DNA from: Verrucomicrobiia bacterium
Lineage (GTDB): Bacteria; Verrucomicrobiota; Verrucomicrobiia; Palsa-1439
DNA: 49,716 bases
Assembly: GCA_035577545.1 (NCBI GenBank)
Contig: DATLVI010000016.1
Coordinates: 1 to 49,716, forward strand
Reading direction: 5' to 3'
Shown piece after piece: positions 16,711-26,096 of the stretch. The notes beneath the pieces are model-generated. The model was not told the origin of the DNA. It saw only the letters and a program-made list of their open reading frames with translations, and made no database searches. The first letter of the stretch is position 1; the number at the start of each line of letters is the position of its first letter. The position numbers were made by a program, and so were the translations under genes.

Positions 16711-18543
16711 ATGCTCTCGAAATACGACTATCTGGTTATCGGGTTTTATTTTGCGTTCATGGCGATGATCGGTTGGGTTTGCCGCAAGTTCATCGGCAAC
16801 ACAAGCGATTATTTTCGCGGAGGCGGCAAGATGCTCTGGTGGATGACCGGCTGCTCGGCGTTCGTGGGGCAGTTCAGCGCGTGGACCTTCACCGGCGCGG
16901 CCGGCAAGGCGTATCAGGATGGGCCGGTGATCATGGTGCTGTATTTTGCCAACGCGCTGGGTTTTTTCTGCAACTTTGCCTTCTTTGCGCCGCGGTTCCG
17001 GCAGATGCGCGTAATCACATCCATCCAGGCCGTGAAGGCGCGATTTGGCAACGGTAGCGAACAGTTTTTTACGTGGGTGCAATTGCCCGTCGGCGTGCTT
17101 TACGCCGCCATTTGGCTGAGCGGTCTGGCGGTTTTCATTTCAGCGGCATTTAACATGGACCTTTACCTGACAGTCATCGTCACGGGTTCGGTGGTGTTAA
17201 TCATGGCGGTCATTGGCGGATCCTGGGCGGTCGCCGCGGGAGATTTTATTCAGACGCTGGTGCTGATGCCCATCACGCTGGTCACGGCATTTCTGGCCAT
17301 CGCGCAAGTCGGCGGGTGGAGCAGTTTTCTGGACAAACTGCCCCACCACCATTTGCATTGGACCGAGGGCGCGCGACCGGAAATCCTCTACCTGTGGATC
17401 ATCGCCATCATCATCAAACAATTCACCTCCACCAATAATATGCTGGAGGCTTCGCGCTACCTGAACGCAAAGGACGGTCGGGAGGCACGGAAAGGCGCGC
17501 TCCTGGGCTCGATCCTGTTTGTCGTGGGGCCGATCTTTTGGTTCATTCCGCCGATGGTGGCGAGGATTGTGCATCCGGATCTCCACACGGTTTTTCCGCA
17601 CCTGAAGAACCCCGCGGAGGGCGCGTTCGTCGTGGCCGGATTGGACAATATGCCGGCCGGCATGCTCGGCCTGTTGATTAGCGGCATCTTCGGCGCCACC
17701 ATGTCCAACATGGACACCGGCTTGAACAAGAACGCCGGCTTCTTTGTGAAGAATTTCTACCAGGTCCTCATCCGCCCGCACGCGCCCGAAAAAGAAATGT
17801 TGATCGTGAGCAAACTCGTGACCTTCCTGTTGGGCATCCTGGTGATCTCCGCGGCGCTGGCCTTCAGCTCCGGGAAGAAACCGCTGTTTGAACTGATGCT
17901 GCAATTTGGCGGCTTGATCGCCCTCCCTTACTGCATGCCACTGATCTGGGGCACGCTCATCAAACGCGCGCCAGCCTGGGCCGGCTGGACGACGGCTGTG
18001 GTCGGGTTTGCGACCTCGCTGACTGTCAAAATACTTACGACCCCATCGTGGATGCTGTGGATCACCAGACACTTGCATTTGCCCATGCTTGACCCCGCCG
18101 ACACATATCTGAATCCAGCGTGGCTGGAGAAGGTTACGGGCTGGACCGGGCACCCGCTAACCGTGCGCGAAAGCGATGATTGGTTTTTGCTGCTAGGCGT
18201 GTTGCTGGCCGTGATCGTCTGCTCCGCGTGGTTCCTGGGTGCGTGCCTGTTCGCGCGCAGGCGTTCGACGCAGGAAATCGAACGTGTGGAAGAGTTCTTC
18301 CAACGCATGAAAACGCCGGTGGATTTTCACAAAGAAGAAGGTGCGGGCAACGACGCGCAGCAATACCGCACCCTTGGGCTTTTGAGCCTGGTTTACGGCG
18401 CGTTCATTTCGTTGCTGGTGCTCATCCCGAACTCGCCGGTCGGCCGGCTCGGGATGTTCACCTGCGCCGGCACGATGCTGGGCGTCGGCGGCTTGCTCTA
18501 CTGGAATTACACTCGCCTTACCCGAAAACCACCAACTCAATAA
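16711..18543 (+). CDS. SSS-family sodium:solute symporter
   Basis: ATG at 16711 (MLSKYDYLVIGFYFAFMAMI) gives 610 residues. The longer frame upstream overlaps the isomerase gene and is not credible. About 13-14 hydrophobic segments are visible. Family features include the early DYFRGGGKMLWWMTGCSAF region (cf. DYFLAGRSL) and FTSTNNMLEASRYLNAKD. The C-terminus has an extra pair of helices. The predicted role is Na+-driven uptake of a sugar acid or oligouronide across the inner membrane; SSS proteins are the known importers of the alginate monomer DEH in marine bacteria, so that substrate is plausible. Spacing to both neighbours is 5 bases, indicating an operon. Confidence 0.88.
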   Translation: MLSKYDYLVIGFYFAFMAMIGWVCRKFIGNTSDYFRGGGKMLWWMTGCSAFVGQFSAWTFTGAAGKAYQDGPVIMVLYFANALGFFCNFAFFAPRFRQMRVITSIQAVKARFGNGSEQFFTWVQLPVGVLYAAIWLSGLAVFISAAFNMDLYLTVIVTGSVVLIMAVIGGSWAVAAGDFIQTLVLMPITLVTAFLAIAQVGGWSSFLDKLPHHHLHWTEGARPEILYLWIIAIIIKQFTSTNNMLEASRYLNAKDGREARKGALLGSILFVVGPIFWFIPPMVARIVHPDLHTVFPHLKNPAEGAFVVAGLDNMPAGMLGLLISGIFGATMSNMDTGLNKNAGFFVKNFYQVLIRPHAPEKEMLIVSKLVTFLLGILVISAALAFSSGKKPLFELMLQFGGLIALPYCMPLIWGTLIKRAPAWAGWTTAVVGFATSLTVKILTTPSWMLWITRHLHLPMLDPADTYLNPAWLEKVTGWTGHPLTVRESDDWFLLLGVLLAVIVCSAWFLGACLFARRRSTQEIERVEEFFQRMKTPVDFHKEEGAGNDAQQYRTLGLLSLVYGAFISLLVLIPNSPVGRLGMFTCAGTMLGVGGLLYWNYTRLTRKPPTQ

Positions 18544-18548
18544 ATATT

Positions 18549-19310
18549 ATGGGAAACCTCAACGGAAAACGCGCGCTCGTCACCGGCGGCGGCCAGGGAC
18601 TTGGATACAGCATCGTGGAACACCTGCTCGCCGCGGGTGCGGACGTGGCTGTCCATTATTTCTCCAGCGAGACCGGCGCGCGTGAACTGAAGTCGCTCGC
18701 CGAAAAGCGCGGTCGCCGGGCTGAAATCTTTCGCGCCGACCTGACGAAGGAAACGGAAGCAGCCGCATTGGTGGACGGCGCCGCGAACTTTCTCGGTGGC
18801 CTCGACGTGCTGGTGAACAATGCGGGCGACCTCGTCCAGCGGCGTTCGATCCAGGAAGTGGACGCCGCGTTTTGGGAGCGGGTCATCAATGTCAACGTTA
18901 CTTCGGTGCTGTGGGTCACACGCGCCGCCGTGCCGTGGCTGGAACAAGCCAAACAAGCCAGCATTGTGAATCTTTCATCGCTCGCCGGGCGCAAGGGCGG
19001 TCATCCCGGCTCACTCGTCTACTCCACCGCCAAGGGCGCGGTCCTCACGTGGACACGTGCGTTGGCCAATGAACTTGCGCCCAAGGGAATTCGCGTGAAC
19101 TGCGTGGCGCCCGGATTCATTTTGGGCACACGTTTCCACGAGACGCACACGACCGAGGACAGCGCGAAAAAAACTGTTGACGGAATCCCACTCGGCCGTG
19201 CCGGCTCGCCGGAAGACATCGCGCGCGCCGTGGTTTATCTGGCCTCGGAATTCGACGGATTCATTACCGGCGCGACGCTCGACATCAACGGAGGAGTGTA
19301 TGCGGCGTGA
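18549..19310 (+). CDS. SDR-family oxidoreductase, candidate uronate reductase
   Basis: ATG at 18549 gives 253 residues, the normal length of classical SDRs. The cofactor motif TGGGQGLG is at about residues 11-18, NNAG at about 90, the catalytic Ser in VNLSSLAG and the Tyr-Lys pair in YSTAKG. It ends in a GATLDINGG segment. Classical SDRs include DEH reductases of alginate catabolism and KduD-type dehydrogenases. Between a symporter and a lyase-containing gene, reduction of a 4-deoxy-5-keto uronate is a sensible guess, but not provable from sequence. The stop codon lies 11 bases inside the next gene. Confidence 0.88.
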   Translation: MGNLNGKRALVTGGGQGLGYSIVEHLLAAGADVAVHYFSSETGARELKSLAEKRGRRAEIFRADLTKETEAAALVDGAANFLGGLDVLVNNAGDLVQRRSIQEVDAAFWERVINVNVTSVLWVTRAAVPWLEQAKQASIVNLSSLAGRKGGHPGSLVYSTAKGAVLTWTRALANELAPKGIRVNCVAPGFILGTRFHETHTTEDSAKKTVDGIPLGRAGSPEDIARAVVYLASEFDGFITGATLDINGGVYAA

Positions 19311-22300
19311 ATCTCTAGTCTTTGGAATTCTGTTGGCCTGTGCCAGCCTTACCTTTGCGCAGTCACGCCAGCAACTCGACAACGGCTGGGAATTTTATCA
19401 GGGCCAACTCGGTAGTACTTGGGAAATCTGGCGCGGCGACAGGGCTGCCGACAACGTTACCTGGCAGCCCGTCACGCTGCCGCACTGTTTTAACGCCCGC
19501 GACTCGGTTGATCCTGACACGCCCTATTACCAGGGGCCGGGCTGGTATCGCACGCGACTCAAGGTGGAGAATCCATTTCCAAACGGGCGAACCTTGCTGC
19601 ACTTCGACGGCGCGGGGCAAAAATCACGGGTCTTTGTTGGAATGGAAAAGGTCGGCGAACATGTCGGTGGCTACGACGAATGGACTGTGGACATTACCGA
19701 CGCCGGCGCTCGCATCGCAACGAATTCGCTTTTTAAGGGCGCCACTCCTGTCGCGGTGCTTTGCGATAATTCCCGCGATGCGGAGATGATTCCGTCAGAC
19801 CAGAGCGATTTCAACCGCTACGGGGGTCTTTACCGTCACGTCTATCTCGAATATGTCCCGGCGGTTTCGTTGGAGCGTGTCCACGTAGAGCCCACGCTCA
19901 CGGCAGATGGCAGAGCTTCCATCAAAGTCCGGGCCCGACTTCACAATCCAACGGCAATCCACGGCGAAGTCCTACTCGCGATCGAAGTCCGCGACCCACA
20001 AGGCAACGTCCTCCAGACCGCGTCAAACAAACTCTCGCCTTGGTCCGGTGAGAAGGAAGTTGCCTCGTTTGAAATCGCCAAACCCGAACTGTGGTCACCA
20101 AAATCACCGGCTGTCTGCAGTTGTGCCGTCACGCTAAAGTCGCCCCAAGGCGAACAGCAAATGACAGAAATGTTCGGCGTACGTTCTTTTGAGTGGGTCG
20201 AGCATGGGCCATTCAAACTGAACGGTGAACGATTGTTATTACGCGGCACGCAATATCACCAAGACCACGCGGGCGTGGGCGCGGCCGTGCCGGATGATGT
20301 CGTCCGCAAGACGTTCCAACAGATCAAGGACATGGGTGCGAATTTCGTCCGACTCGGTCATTACCAGCAATCACCGCTCGTGCTGGAGATGTGCGATCAA
20401 CTCGGGCTGCTCGTGTGGGAGGAAATCCCGTGGTGCCGCGGCGGTCTCGGCGGCGAGCGTTACCAACAACAGGGCCGCGACATGCTGCGAAACATGATTG
20501 AACAGCATTACAACCATCCGTCGGTGATTCTTTGGGGCCTGGGCAACGAGAACGATTGGCCCGGTGATTTCGAAACGTTCAACACCAATGCCATTCGCGC
20601 GTTCATGACGGAGTTGAACACGCTCGCGCATCAGGCCGACCCGTCGCGCAAGACGTGCATCCGCCGCTGCGACTTCTGCGAGGACATCCCGGATGTGTAT
20701 TCCCCGAGCATTTGGGCGGGTTGGTATTCGGGCCGGTACACCGAGTATCGCGCGTCGGTGGAGAAATGGATTGGCAACGTCCCCAGGTTTTTCCACGCCG
20801 AGTGGGGCGGCGACAGCCACGCGCGCCGTCATTCGGAAGACCCGGAAAACTTCCTGCAGGAAGTTGGTACCGGCGAGGGCACCGCGGAAACCGGCAAAGC
20901 CTACAAGCCGACTGGCGGCAAGGCGCGCGCGTCACGGGACGGCGATTGGTCGGAGAGCTACATCGTCAATCTCTTCGACTGGCACCTCAAGGAACAGGAG
21001 CAAATGACGAACCTGACAGGCAGCGCGCAATGGATTTTCAAGGACTTCGCTACGCCGCTGCGTCCGGGGAATCCCATTCCGCGCGTGAATGAGAAGGGCC
21101 TCGTCGAGCGCGACGGCACGCCAAAGGAAGGCTACTACGTCTTTCAGAGTTACTGCGCCGAGAAGCCGATGGTCCATATTTACGGGCACACCTGGCCAGT
21201 CCGTTGGGGTAAACTCGGTGAGGAAAAACTGGTGAAAGTGTTTTCCAATTGCCGCGAAGTGGAATTGTTCGTCAACGGTGTTTCGGCGGGCGTGAAGCAG
21301 CGTAACAGTGCGGATTTTCCGGCAGCGGGTTTGCGCTGGCCAGTCAAATTAAAGGAAGGACCGAACGCGCTACGGGCCGTAGGTCGCCGCGACGGAGTTG
21401 AAGTGAGTGACGACATCTCCGTCGGCTATCAGACAGCGGTTTGGGACAAGCCAGCCAAGCTCGCACTCAGGGAAATTTCGCGGAGCAGCGATATCGTCAC
21501 CGTCGAGGCATGCATGTTCGATAAGGAGGGCGTGTCCTGCCTTGACGCAACCAATGGCGTCCGCTTCGGTTTGGCGGGTGACGGTCGATTGCTCGATAAT
21601 CTTGGCACATCGATTGGTTCACGCGTGGTGCAGCTTTACAACGGCCGCGCGCAGATCAGCCTGCGGCTCACCAGTGGCAGGGCCGTCGTCAGCGTGGCGA
21701 GTGCCGGTTTGGAAACGCAATTTCTGAGCATGACCAACACGCCGACTGCCGTAACGATGTTGACGCTCGACGTGGCGGCGATTGACCGTGAGCGAATTCT
21801 GAAAGCCGCCAACGTCGCGCTTGGGCTTGAGCCGCTGGCCATCACGAAGTTCCGGACCAAGTTGAGCGAAGGTGGGCCTAATGATTTTTATTCCAACGGC
21901 GACTACTGGTGGCCCGACCCGACGAAGTCCGACGGTTTACCTTACATCGAGCGCGACGGCGAATCGAACCCGGATAACTTTTCACAGCATCGGCTTGCCA
22001 TGCGCGATCTGCGCGACGCAGTCGCCGCGCTCGCAGCTGCTTACAAGATCACCGGCGACGATCGTTACGTGACGAAGGCGGTCGAGTTGCTGCGCGTGTT
22101 TTTCCTCGATCCGCAAACGCGGATGAATCCGCACCTAAAATACGCACAAGCGATTCCCGGCAAGACTCCCGGTCGCGGCATCGGTATTATTGATGCATTG
22201 CATCTGATCGAAGTGCCGTTCGCGATTCAGGCGATGCAGAAGTCATCTGCCTTTCCGCCTGAAGTATTGGCTGGATTGAAGCAGTGGTTCGGCGAATTGG

Positions 22301-22860
22301 CGGAATGGATGATAACGAGCAAGAACGGCAGGGAGGAAGCTGGCACCAAAAACAACCACACTGTTGCGTTCTATCTGCAACTCGCGGTCTATGCTGGCTT
22401 CACGGGCGACGAAGCGAAACTTGCGGAGTGCCGTCGGCAGTTCAAGGAAGTGTTTGTTCCCAATCAGATGGCGGCAGACGGAAGTTTCCCAGCCGAGCTT
22501 AAGCGCACCAAACCTTACGGTTACTCAATCTTTCAACTCGATAACATGGCCACTCTTTGTCAGGTGCTTTCGACCGACCATGACGACTTGTGGACGTTTG
22601 AGCTTGCTGACGGTCGCGGTATTCGCAAGGCTATGGCGTATCTCTATCCGTTTCTGGCGGATAAATCGCAGTGGCCACTCAAACCTGACGTGCAGGCGTG
22701 GGCCGATTGGCCTTCGCGCCAACCAAGTTTGCTATTCGCCGGCCTCGCGCTGGGTCAACAGCCGTATCTCGACCTGTGGCGGAACCTCCCACCTGATCCG
22801 ACCAACCTCGAAGTCCGCCGCAACATTGCGATCACCCAGCCGGTGCTTTGGGTAAGGTGA
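19300..22860 (+). CDS. Secreted GH2 glycosidase fused to a PL5/PL38-type alginate-lyase domain
   Basis: ATG 19300, preceded by GGAGG, gives 1186 residues with a signal peptide (residues 1-20, LACASLTFAQ). Residues about 20-600 are a GH2 enzyme: a jelly-roll sugar-binding part, an Ig-like part, then a TIM barrel with acid/base Glu417 in WGLGNEND and nucleophile Glu501 in FHAEWGGDSH. A middle region (about 600-825) looks like GH2 accessory domains. Residues about 840-1186 form a separate alginate-lyase (Pfam Alginate_lyase-like) domain with GDYWWPDPTKSDGLPYI, KNNHTVAFYLQ (Asn1019, His1020) and ELKRTKPYGYSIF, where lyase catalytic residues are expected. The GH2 specificity (glucuronidase, galactosidase or mannosidase) is unresolved. 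It overlaps the SDR by 11 bases and its end is 17 bases from a convergent operon. Confidence 0.85.
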   Translation: MRRESLVFGILLACASLTFAQSRQQLDNGWEFYQGQLGSTWEIWRGDRAADNVTWQPVTLPHCFNARDSVDPDTPYYQGPGWYRTRLKVENPFPNGRTLLHFDGAGQKSRVFVGMEKVGEHVGGYDEWTVDITDAGARIATNSLFKGATPVAVLCDNSRDAEMIPSDQSDFNRYGGLYRHVYLEYVPAVSLERVHVEPTLTADGRASIKVRARLHNPTAIHGEVLLAIEVRDPQGNVLQTASNKLSPWSGEKEVASFEIAKPELWSPKSPAVCSCAVTLKSPQGEQQMTEMFGVRSFEWVEHGPFKLNGERLLLRGTQYHQDHAGVGAAVPDDVVRKTFQQIKDMGANFVRLGHYQQSPLVLEMCDQLGLLVWEEIPWCRGGLGGERYQQQGRDMLRNMIEQHYNHPSVILWGLGNENDWPGDFETFNTNAIRAFMTELNTLAHQADPSRKTCIRRCDFCEDIPDVYSPSIWAGWYSGRYTEYRASVEKWIGNVPRFFHAEWGGDSHARRHSEDPENFLQEVGTGEGTAETGKAYKPTGGKARASRDGDWSESYIVNLFDWHLKEQEQMTNLTGSAQWIFKDFATPLRPGNPIPRVNEKGLVERDGTPKEGYYVFQSYCAEKPMVHIYGHTWPVRWGKLGEEKLVKVFSNCREVELFVNGVSAGVKQRNSADFPAAGLRWPVKLKEGPNALRAVGRRDGVEVSDDISVGYQTAVWDKPAKLALREISRSSDIVTVEACMFDKEGVSCLDATNGVRFGLAGDGRLLDNLGTSIGSRVVQLYNGRAQISLRLTSGRAVVSVASAGLETQFLSMTNTPTAVTMLTLDVAAIDRERILKAANVALGLEPLAITKFRTKLSEGGPNDFYSNGDYWWPDPTKSDGLPYIERDGESNPDNFSQHRLAMRDLRDAVAALAAAYKITGDDRYVTKAVELLRVFFLDPQTRMNPHLKYAQAIPGKTPGRGIGIIDALHLIEVPFAIQAMQKSSAFPPEVLAGLKQWFGELAEWMITSKNGREEAGTKNNHTVAFYLQLAVYAGFTGDEAKLAECRRQFKEVFVPNQMAADGSFPAELKRTKPYGYSIFQLDNMATLCQVLSTDHDDLWTFELADGRGIRKAMAYLYPFLADKSQWPLKPDVQAWADWPSRQPSLLFAGLALGQQPYLDLWRNLPPDPTNLEVRRNIAITQPVLWVR

Positions 22861-22877
22861 GAAGCGTCGGCGGGATA

Positions 22878-24176
22878 CTACTCAAGGCGTCCGTATTTCC
22901 GAATCTCCGGCCAGATTGTCGCCACGGCGAGAACAACCAGAATCGTTGCCCCGCCGCCGGAGATGACCGACATCACCGGCCCCAGCCAGTGCGCGACCAG
23001 ACCGGATTCGAACCCGCCCAGCGCGTCGGAAGCGCCGACGACGAAGAGGGCGTTCACCGCCGAGACGCGACCGCGCTTCTCTTCCGGCGCGAGCAGTTGC
23101 ACGGACGTGTGTCGGACTACGATGCTAACATTGTCCATGGCCCCGCAAACGAAAAGCATCGCCAGCGACAGCCAAAACCATTGGGACAATCCAAAGCCGA
23201 TGGTCGCCAGGCCGAATCCGACAACCGCCCAAAGCACCGACCGGCCCGCGCGTTGTAGCGGCGGCCGATGCGCCAGCAGCAACGCGCAACTTACCGATCC
23301 CAACGGCATCGCTGCCTGTAACAGCCCCAAACCGGCTGGTCCAACGCGCAAGATATCCCTCGCATACACCGGCAGCAGCGCCACCGCGCCGCCGAGCAAC
23401 ACCGCAAACACATCCAACGTAATCATGCTCGTGATGAGGCGGTTGGCAAAAACGAACTTGAATCCGGTGGCCAGACTGGCCAGCGTCATTTTTTCCCGGT
23501 TCGTCACGATGTGTTCCGTGCGGATGAAACAAAGCAACGCGAACCAGATCAAGCTCGCCACGGCGTTGAGAATAAAAACGGTGGTTGTGTGATGCGTGAG
23601 CGCGATGAGTACGCCGCCGGTTGCCGGACCAAGCACCGACGCCAATTGAAACATGCTACTGTTCCACGCGATCGCGTTCGAAAGCTTCTCGCGTGGAACC
23701 AGTCCTGTCAGGAACGACATGCCGGCAGGCCGCAAAAATGTGATCGCCGCTGCTCCGGCGAACAGGCAGCCATAGAACCAGACCAGCGGTGCTTGCAGCC
23801 AGGAAACAATTGCCAGGCCCGCGCTGCTGGCTGCGCCAAGTAGCGCCGCCGCCTTGATAATGCGTTTGCGATCATAATGATCTGCCAAATGGCCGGCAGG
23901 CAAGGTGAACAGGAAGATGGTTACGGCCTCCGTCAGCCCGACCAGCCCCAAGGCGAGCGCCGAATGAGTACGTTCATACAGTTCCCACCCGACCGCGACC
24001 GTCAGCATTTGCAGGCCAAAGCTCGAGACGAACCGCCCGACAAGGAAATAAACAAAATCACCGTTCCGCAAAATCGCATACGGCTCATGTGACTGGGTGA
24101 GCGCGCCTTCAACGCTATCAACTGCAGGGCCAGATTCCATCGTTTTCAGCTGGATAGCGTCCGGCGCATGAATCAT
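22878..24176 (-). CDS. MFS transporter (MFS_3/EntS-like subgroup)
   Basis: ATG 24176 overlaps the stop of the upstream gene (ATGA), giving 432 residues; the longer frame from 24248 is unlikely. About 12 transmembrane segments are visible, with the loop motif AGHLADHYDRKRI between helices 2 and 3, typical of MFS. The overall pattern (RNGDFVYFLVGRFVSSFG, GPATGGVLIAL) fits the MFS_3 group, which is rich in exporters. In this operon it could import lyase products or export something else; direction is not predictable. It is last in a three-gene operon with two lyases. Confidence 0.85.
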   Translation of the reverse strand: MIHAPDAIQLKTMESGPAVDSVEGALTQSHEPYAILRNGDFVYFLVGRFVSSFGLQMLTVAVGWELYERTHSALALGLVGLTEAVTIFLFTLPAGHLADHYDRKRIIKAAALLGAASSAGLAIVSWLQAPLVWFYGCLFAGAAAITFLRPAGMSFLTGLVPREKLSNAIAWNSSMFQLASVLGPATGGVLIALTHHTTTVFILNAVASLIWFALLCFIRTEHIVTNREKMTLASLATGFKFVFANRLITSMITLDVFAVLLGGAVALLPVYARDILRVGPAGLGLLQAAMPLGSVSCALLLAHRPPLQRAGRSVLWAVVGFGLATIGFGLSQWFWLSLAMLFVCGAMDNVSIVVRHTSVQLLAPEEKRGRVSAVNALFVVGASDALGGFESGLVAHWLGPVMSVISGGGATILVVLAVATIWPEIRKYGRLE

Positions 24177-26089
24177 TTGACCGCTACCGGCAACACTCCT
24201 TGCTTCGCCAAAAAGTCCGTCATGACAATGCGAGATTTGTCCTTCCACTCCGGCAACTGGCTTTGAAAGCCATGTTCGCCTCCGGGCACGGTGATGAATT
24301 CACAAACGTTGCTGCTCGCAATGAGCCCGGCGTGAAGCGCGATGGATTGGGCATTGGTCACGGTCGTGTCTGCATCGCCATGGAATACCAGTACCGGTGG
24401 CATCTTCGCGTCCAGTTGTTGCACCGGCGAGAGCGCCTCCGCTTTATCACCAAAACGCTTGGGGGTGTAACCGACGGCCGACGAAGTATCGGAAACGGGA
24501 CTGACCAAAATCAGCGCGAACGGTTTGATGAGCGGCGCTTCATTAGTGGCCGATCCGGGCGGCGTGTGCTCAATTGCGGTCCATAATGCAACGTGACCGC
24601 CAGCAGAAGAGCCGCCGACCACGATCCTTTTGGGATCGATTCCTAATCTGTCCGCGTGGTCTTCAATCCAGCGCAACGCGGCGCGTCCGTCCGCCACCGA
24701 CTCCAGTGGCGACGTGTTGAATCGTTCCTTCGTGCGATAGTCGGGCGCAATGCCGACCATGCCGAGTGTGGCCGCCCATTTCGCATAGCTCGCCGAGCGC
24801 TCCGGCGTGCCCCTGGTCCAGCCGCCACCGAAAAAGAAAACCAACGCCGGGCGACGGTCTTCGGCCTTCCAGTTCTTCGGTTTGAAAACATGCAGTCGCA
24901 TCGGGTCGGGCTTGCCGTCGCGATAGATGAAAGTTTCCGCCCCCGGAAGCGAGACGGGGGTTGTGGCGGGTGCACTCGATGATTCGGCTTTCGTCTCGGG
25001 CCAAATGCGCGCGGCCTGGTCGATCTGGGGCCGCAGGAAGCCCGGCTTGAGTGTTTTCAACTGGCTGTGCGGCCAGGTTTCAGGGGCCGTGTTGTAAGGG
25101 ATCAAAAATTCGAGTCCCCGATGCAGGCTGGCCCCGTTGGTTCCCTCATAGTGCCAAAGATCCACGCCAAGCGGTGCGGCAAGTCTGGCAACACAGAATT
25201 GGGCCTCGAGATTGAAGGCACAGTAGCCCAAGCCATCCTGACGCACCAGCTCCAGCGGTTGACTGCCGTCGGGTGCGAACTGGTTGGCAATACGCGCAAA
25301 ATCCTCGCGGGCAAATTGCCGCGCGTCATCTTCGCGATCGAGGTAACGGGCGATGGCGATGAGTTGGCTGAGAAACCAGGAGCCGTGGTTGTTGGCGGCT
25401 TCGTGCTCGAGTTTGCCGTTCTTGCTGGTGGTGAGCCACTGCAGGTAATCGGAAAACCACTGGTGAACTGCCGCCTCGTCCTTGTCGGTGAAGGCCGGCG
25501 AACCGTGCAGCAACCGCAACGCGTCAATTAGGCGGATGAAAACGCGTGTGTCGATCAGGCCGGATTTGTTGCCATGGTTGCCATCGCGGCCCAGGTGAAT
25601 CTGTGCGTACTCGAAGGAAGGATTGACGCGCGTGGCGGGTGTGACGAACCACGCGCGAATCCACTCACCCGCGCGACGGGCGCAATCTTCGCGGTGCTCC
25701 AGTTGCCATGCCTGCGCCAGTGTCTCGACCGTGTCGATCATGCGACCCAGCCGATCCTGGTCCCCAAAAGCCATTTGCTCGCGATTGGGGTAGCCGTCGC
25801 GCTGAATGTACGGCAGGCCGTTGGTGCTCGCGGGGTCGGGCCACCAGTAGCGGCCATAGCTGACGTAATCGTGCGGATCGCCGGTGGGAGAAGCGCGTTT
25901 CTTGTCGACAACCGTGACGATGGGGACCTTGAGAGCCTCGCCAGCATTGGTGGCAACGGCTGATGCGTTCAATGTTTTACTGTCGAGCAGGAACGGTGGC
26001 AGAGGGTCCGAGGCGCGGGCTTGCCTGACAGGCGTGGACAGCAACAGGGCGAACAGTATTAGTCGGGACAAAGATGTGAACGGGTTCAT
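24173..26089 (-). CDS. Alginate-lyase (PL5/PL38-type) domain fused to an alpha/beta-hydrolase esterase
   Basis: 638 residues from ATG 26089, with a signal peptide (residues about 1-26, ending RQARA). Residues about 30-370 are an alginate-lyase domain: YGRYWWPDPASTNGLPYIQR, ANNHGSWFLSQ (Asn234, His235) and ELVRQDGLGYCAF. Residues about 390-630 are a BD-FAE/HSL-like hydrolase: oxyanion motif FFFGGGW (Phe where His is usual), nucleophile Ser495 in GGSSAGGH, Asp in VFHGDADTTV and His in GGEHGF. The combination suggests coupled deacylation and cleavage of an O-acetylated polyuronate; this is inference. It follows the heparinase-like lyase by 7 bases and couples to the MFS gene by ATGA. Confidence 0.85.
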   Translation of the reverse strand: MNPFTSLSRLILFALLLSTPVRQARASDPLPPFLLDSKTLNASAVATNAGEALKVPIVTVVDKKRASPTGDPHDYVSYGRYWWPDPASTNGLPYIQRDGYPNREQMAFGDQDRLGRMIDTVETLAQAWQLEHREDCARRAGEWIRAWFVTPATRVNPSFEYAQIHLGRDGNHGNKSGLIDTRVFIRLIDALRLLHGSPAFTDKDEAAVHQWFSDYLQWLTTSKNGKLEHEAANNHGSWFLSQLIAIARYLDREDDARQFAREDFARIANQFAPDGSQPLELVRQDGLGYCAFNLEAQFCVARLAAPLGVDLWHYEGTNGASLHRGLEFLIPYNTAPETWPHSQLKTLKPGFLRPQIDQAARIWPETKAESSSAPATTPVSLPGAETFIYRDGKPDPMRLHVFKPKNWKAEDRRPALVFFFGGGWTRGTPERSASYAKWAATLGMVGIAPDYRTKERFNTSPLESVADGRAALRWIEDHADRLGIDPKRIVVGGSSAGGHVALWTAIEHTPPGSATNEAPLIKPFALILVSPVSDTSSAVGYTPKRFGDKAEALSPVQQLDAKMPPVLVFHGDADTTVTNAQSIALHAGLIASSNVCEFITVPGGEHGFQSQLPEWKDKSRIVMTDFLAKQGVLPVAVK

Positions 26090-26096
26090 ATGGCTA

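Noticed and set aside
18535-18550. AATAAATATT near the SDR start considered as another operator copy
   Set aside because: It shares only the inner core and lies between tightly spaced operon genes, where a separate promoter is not needed.
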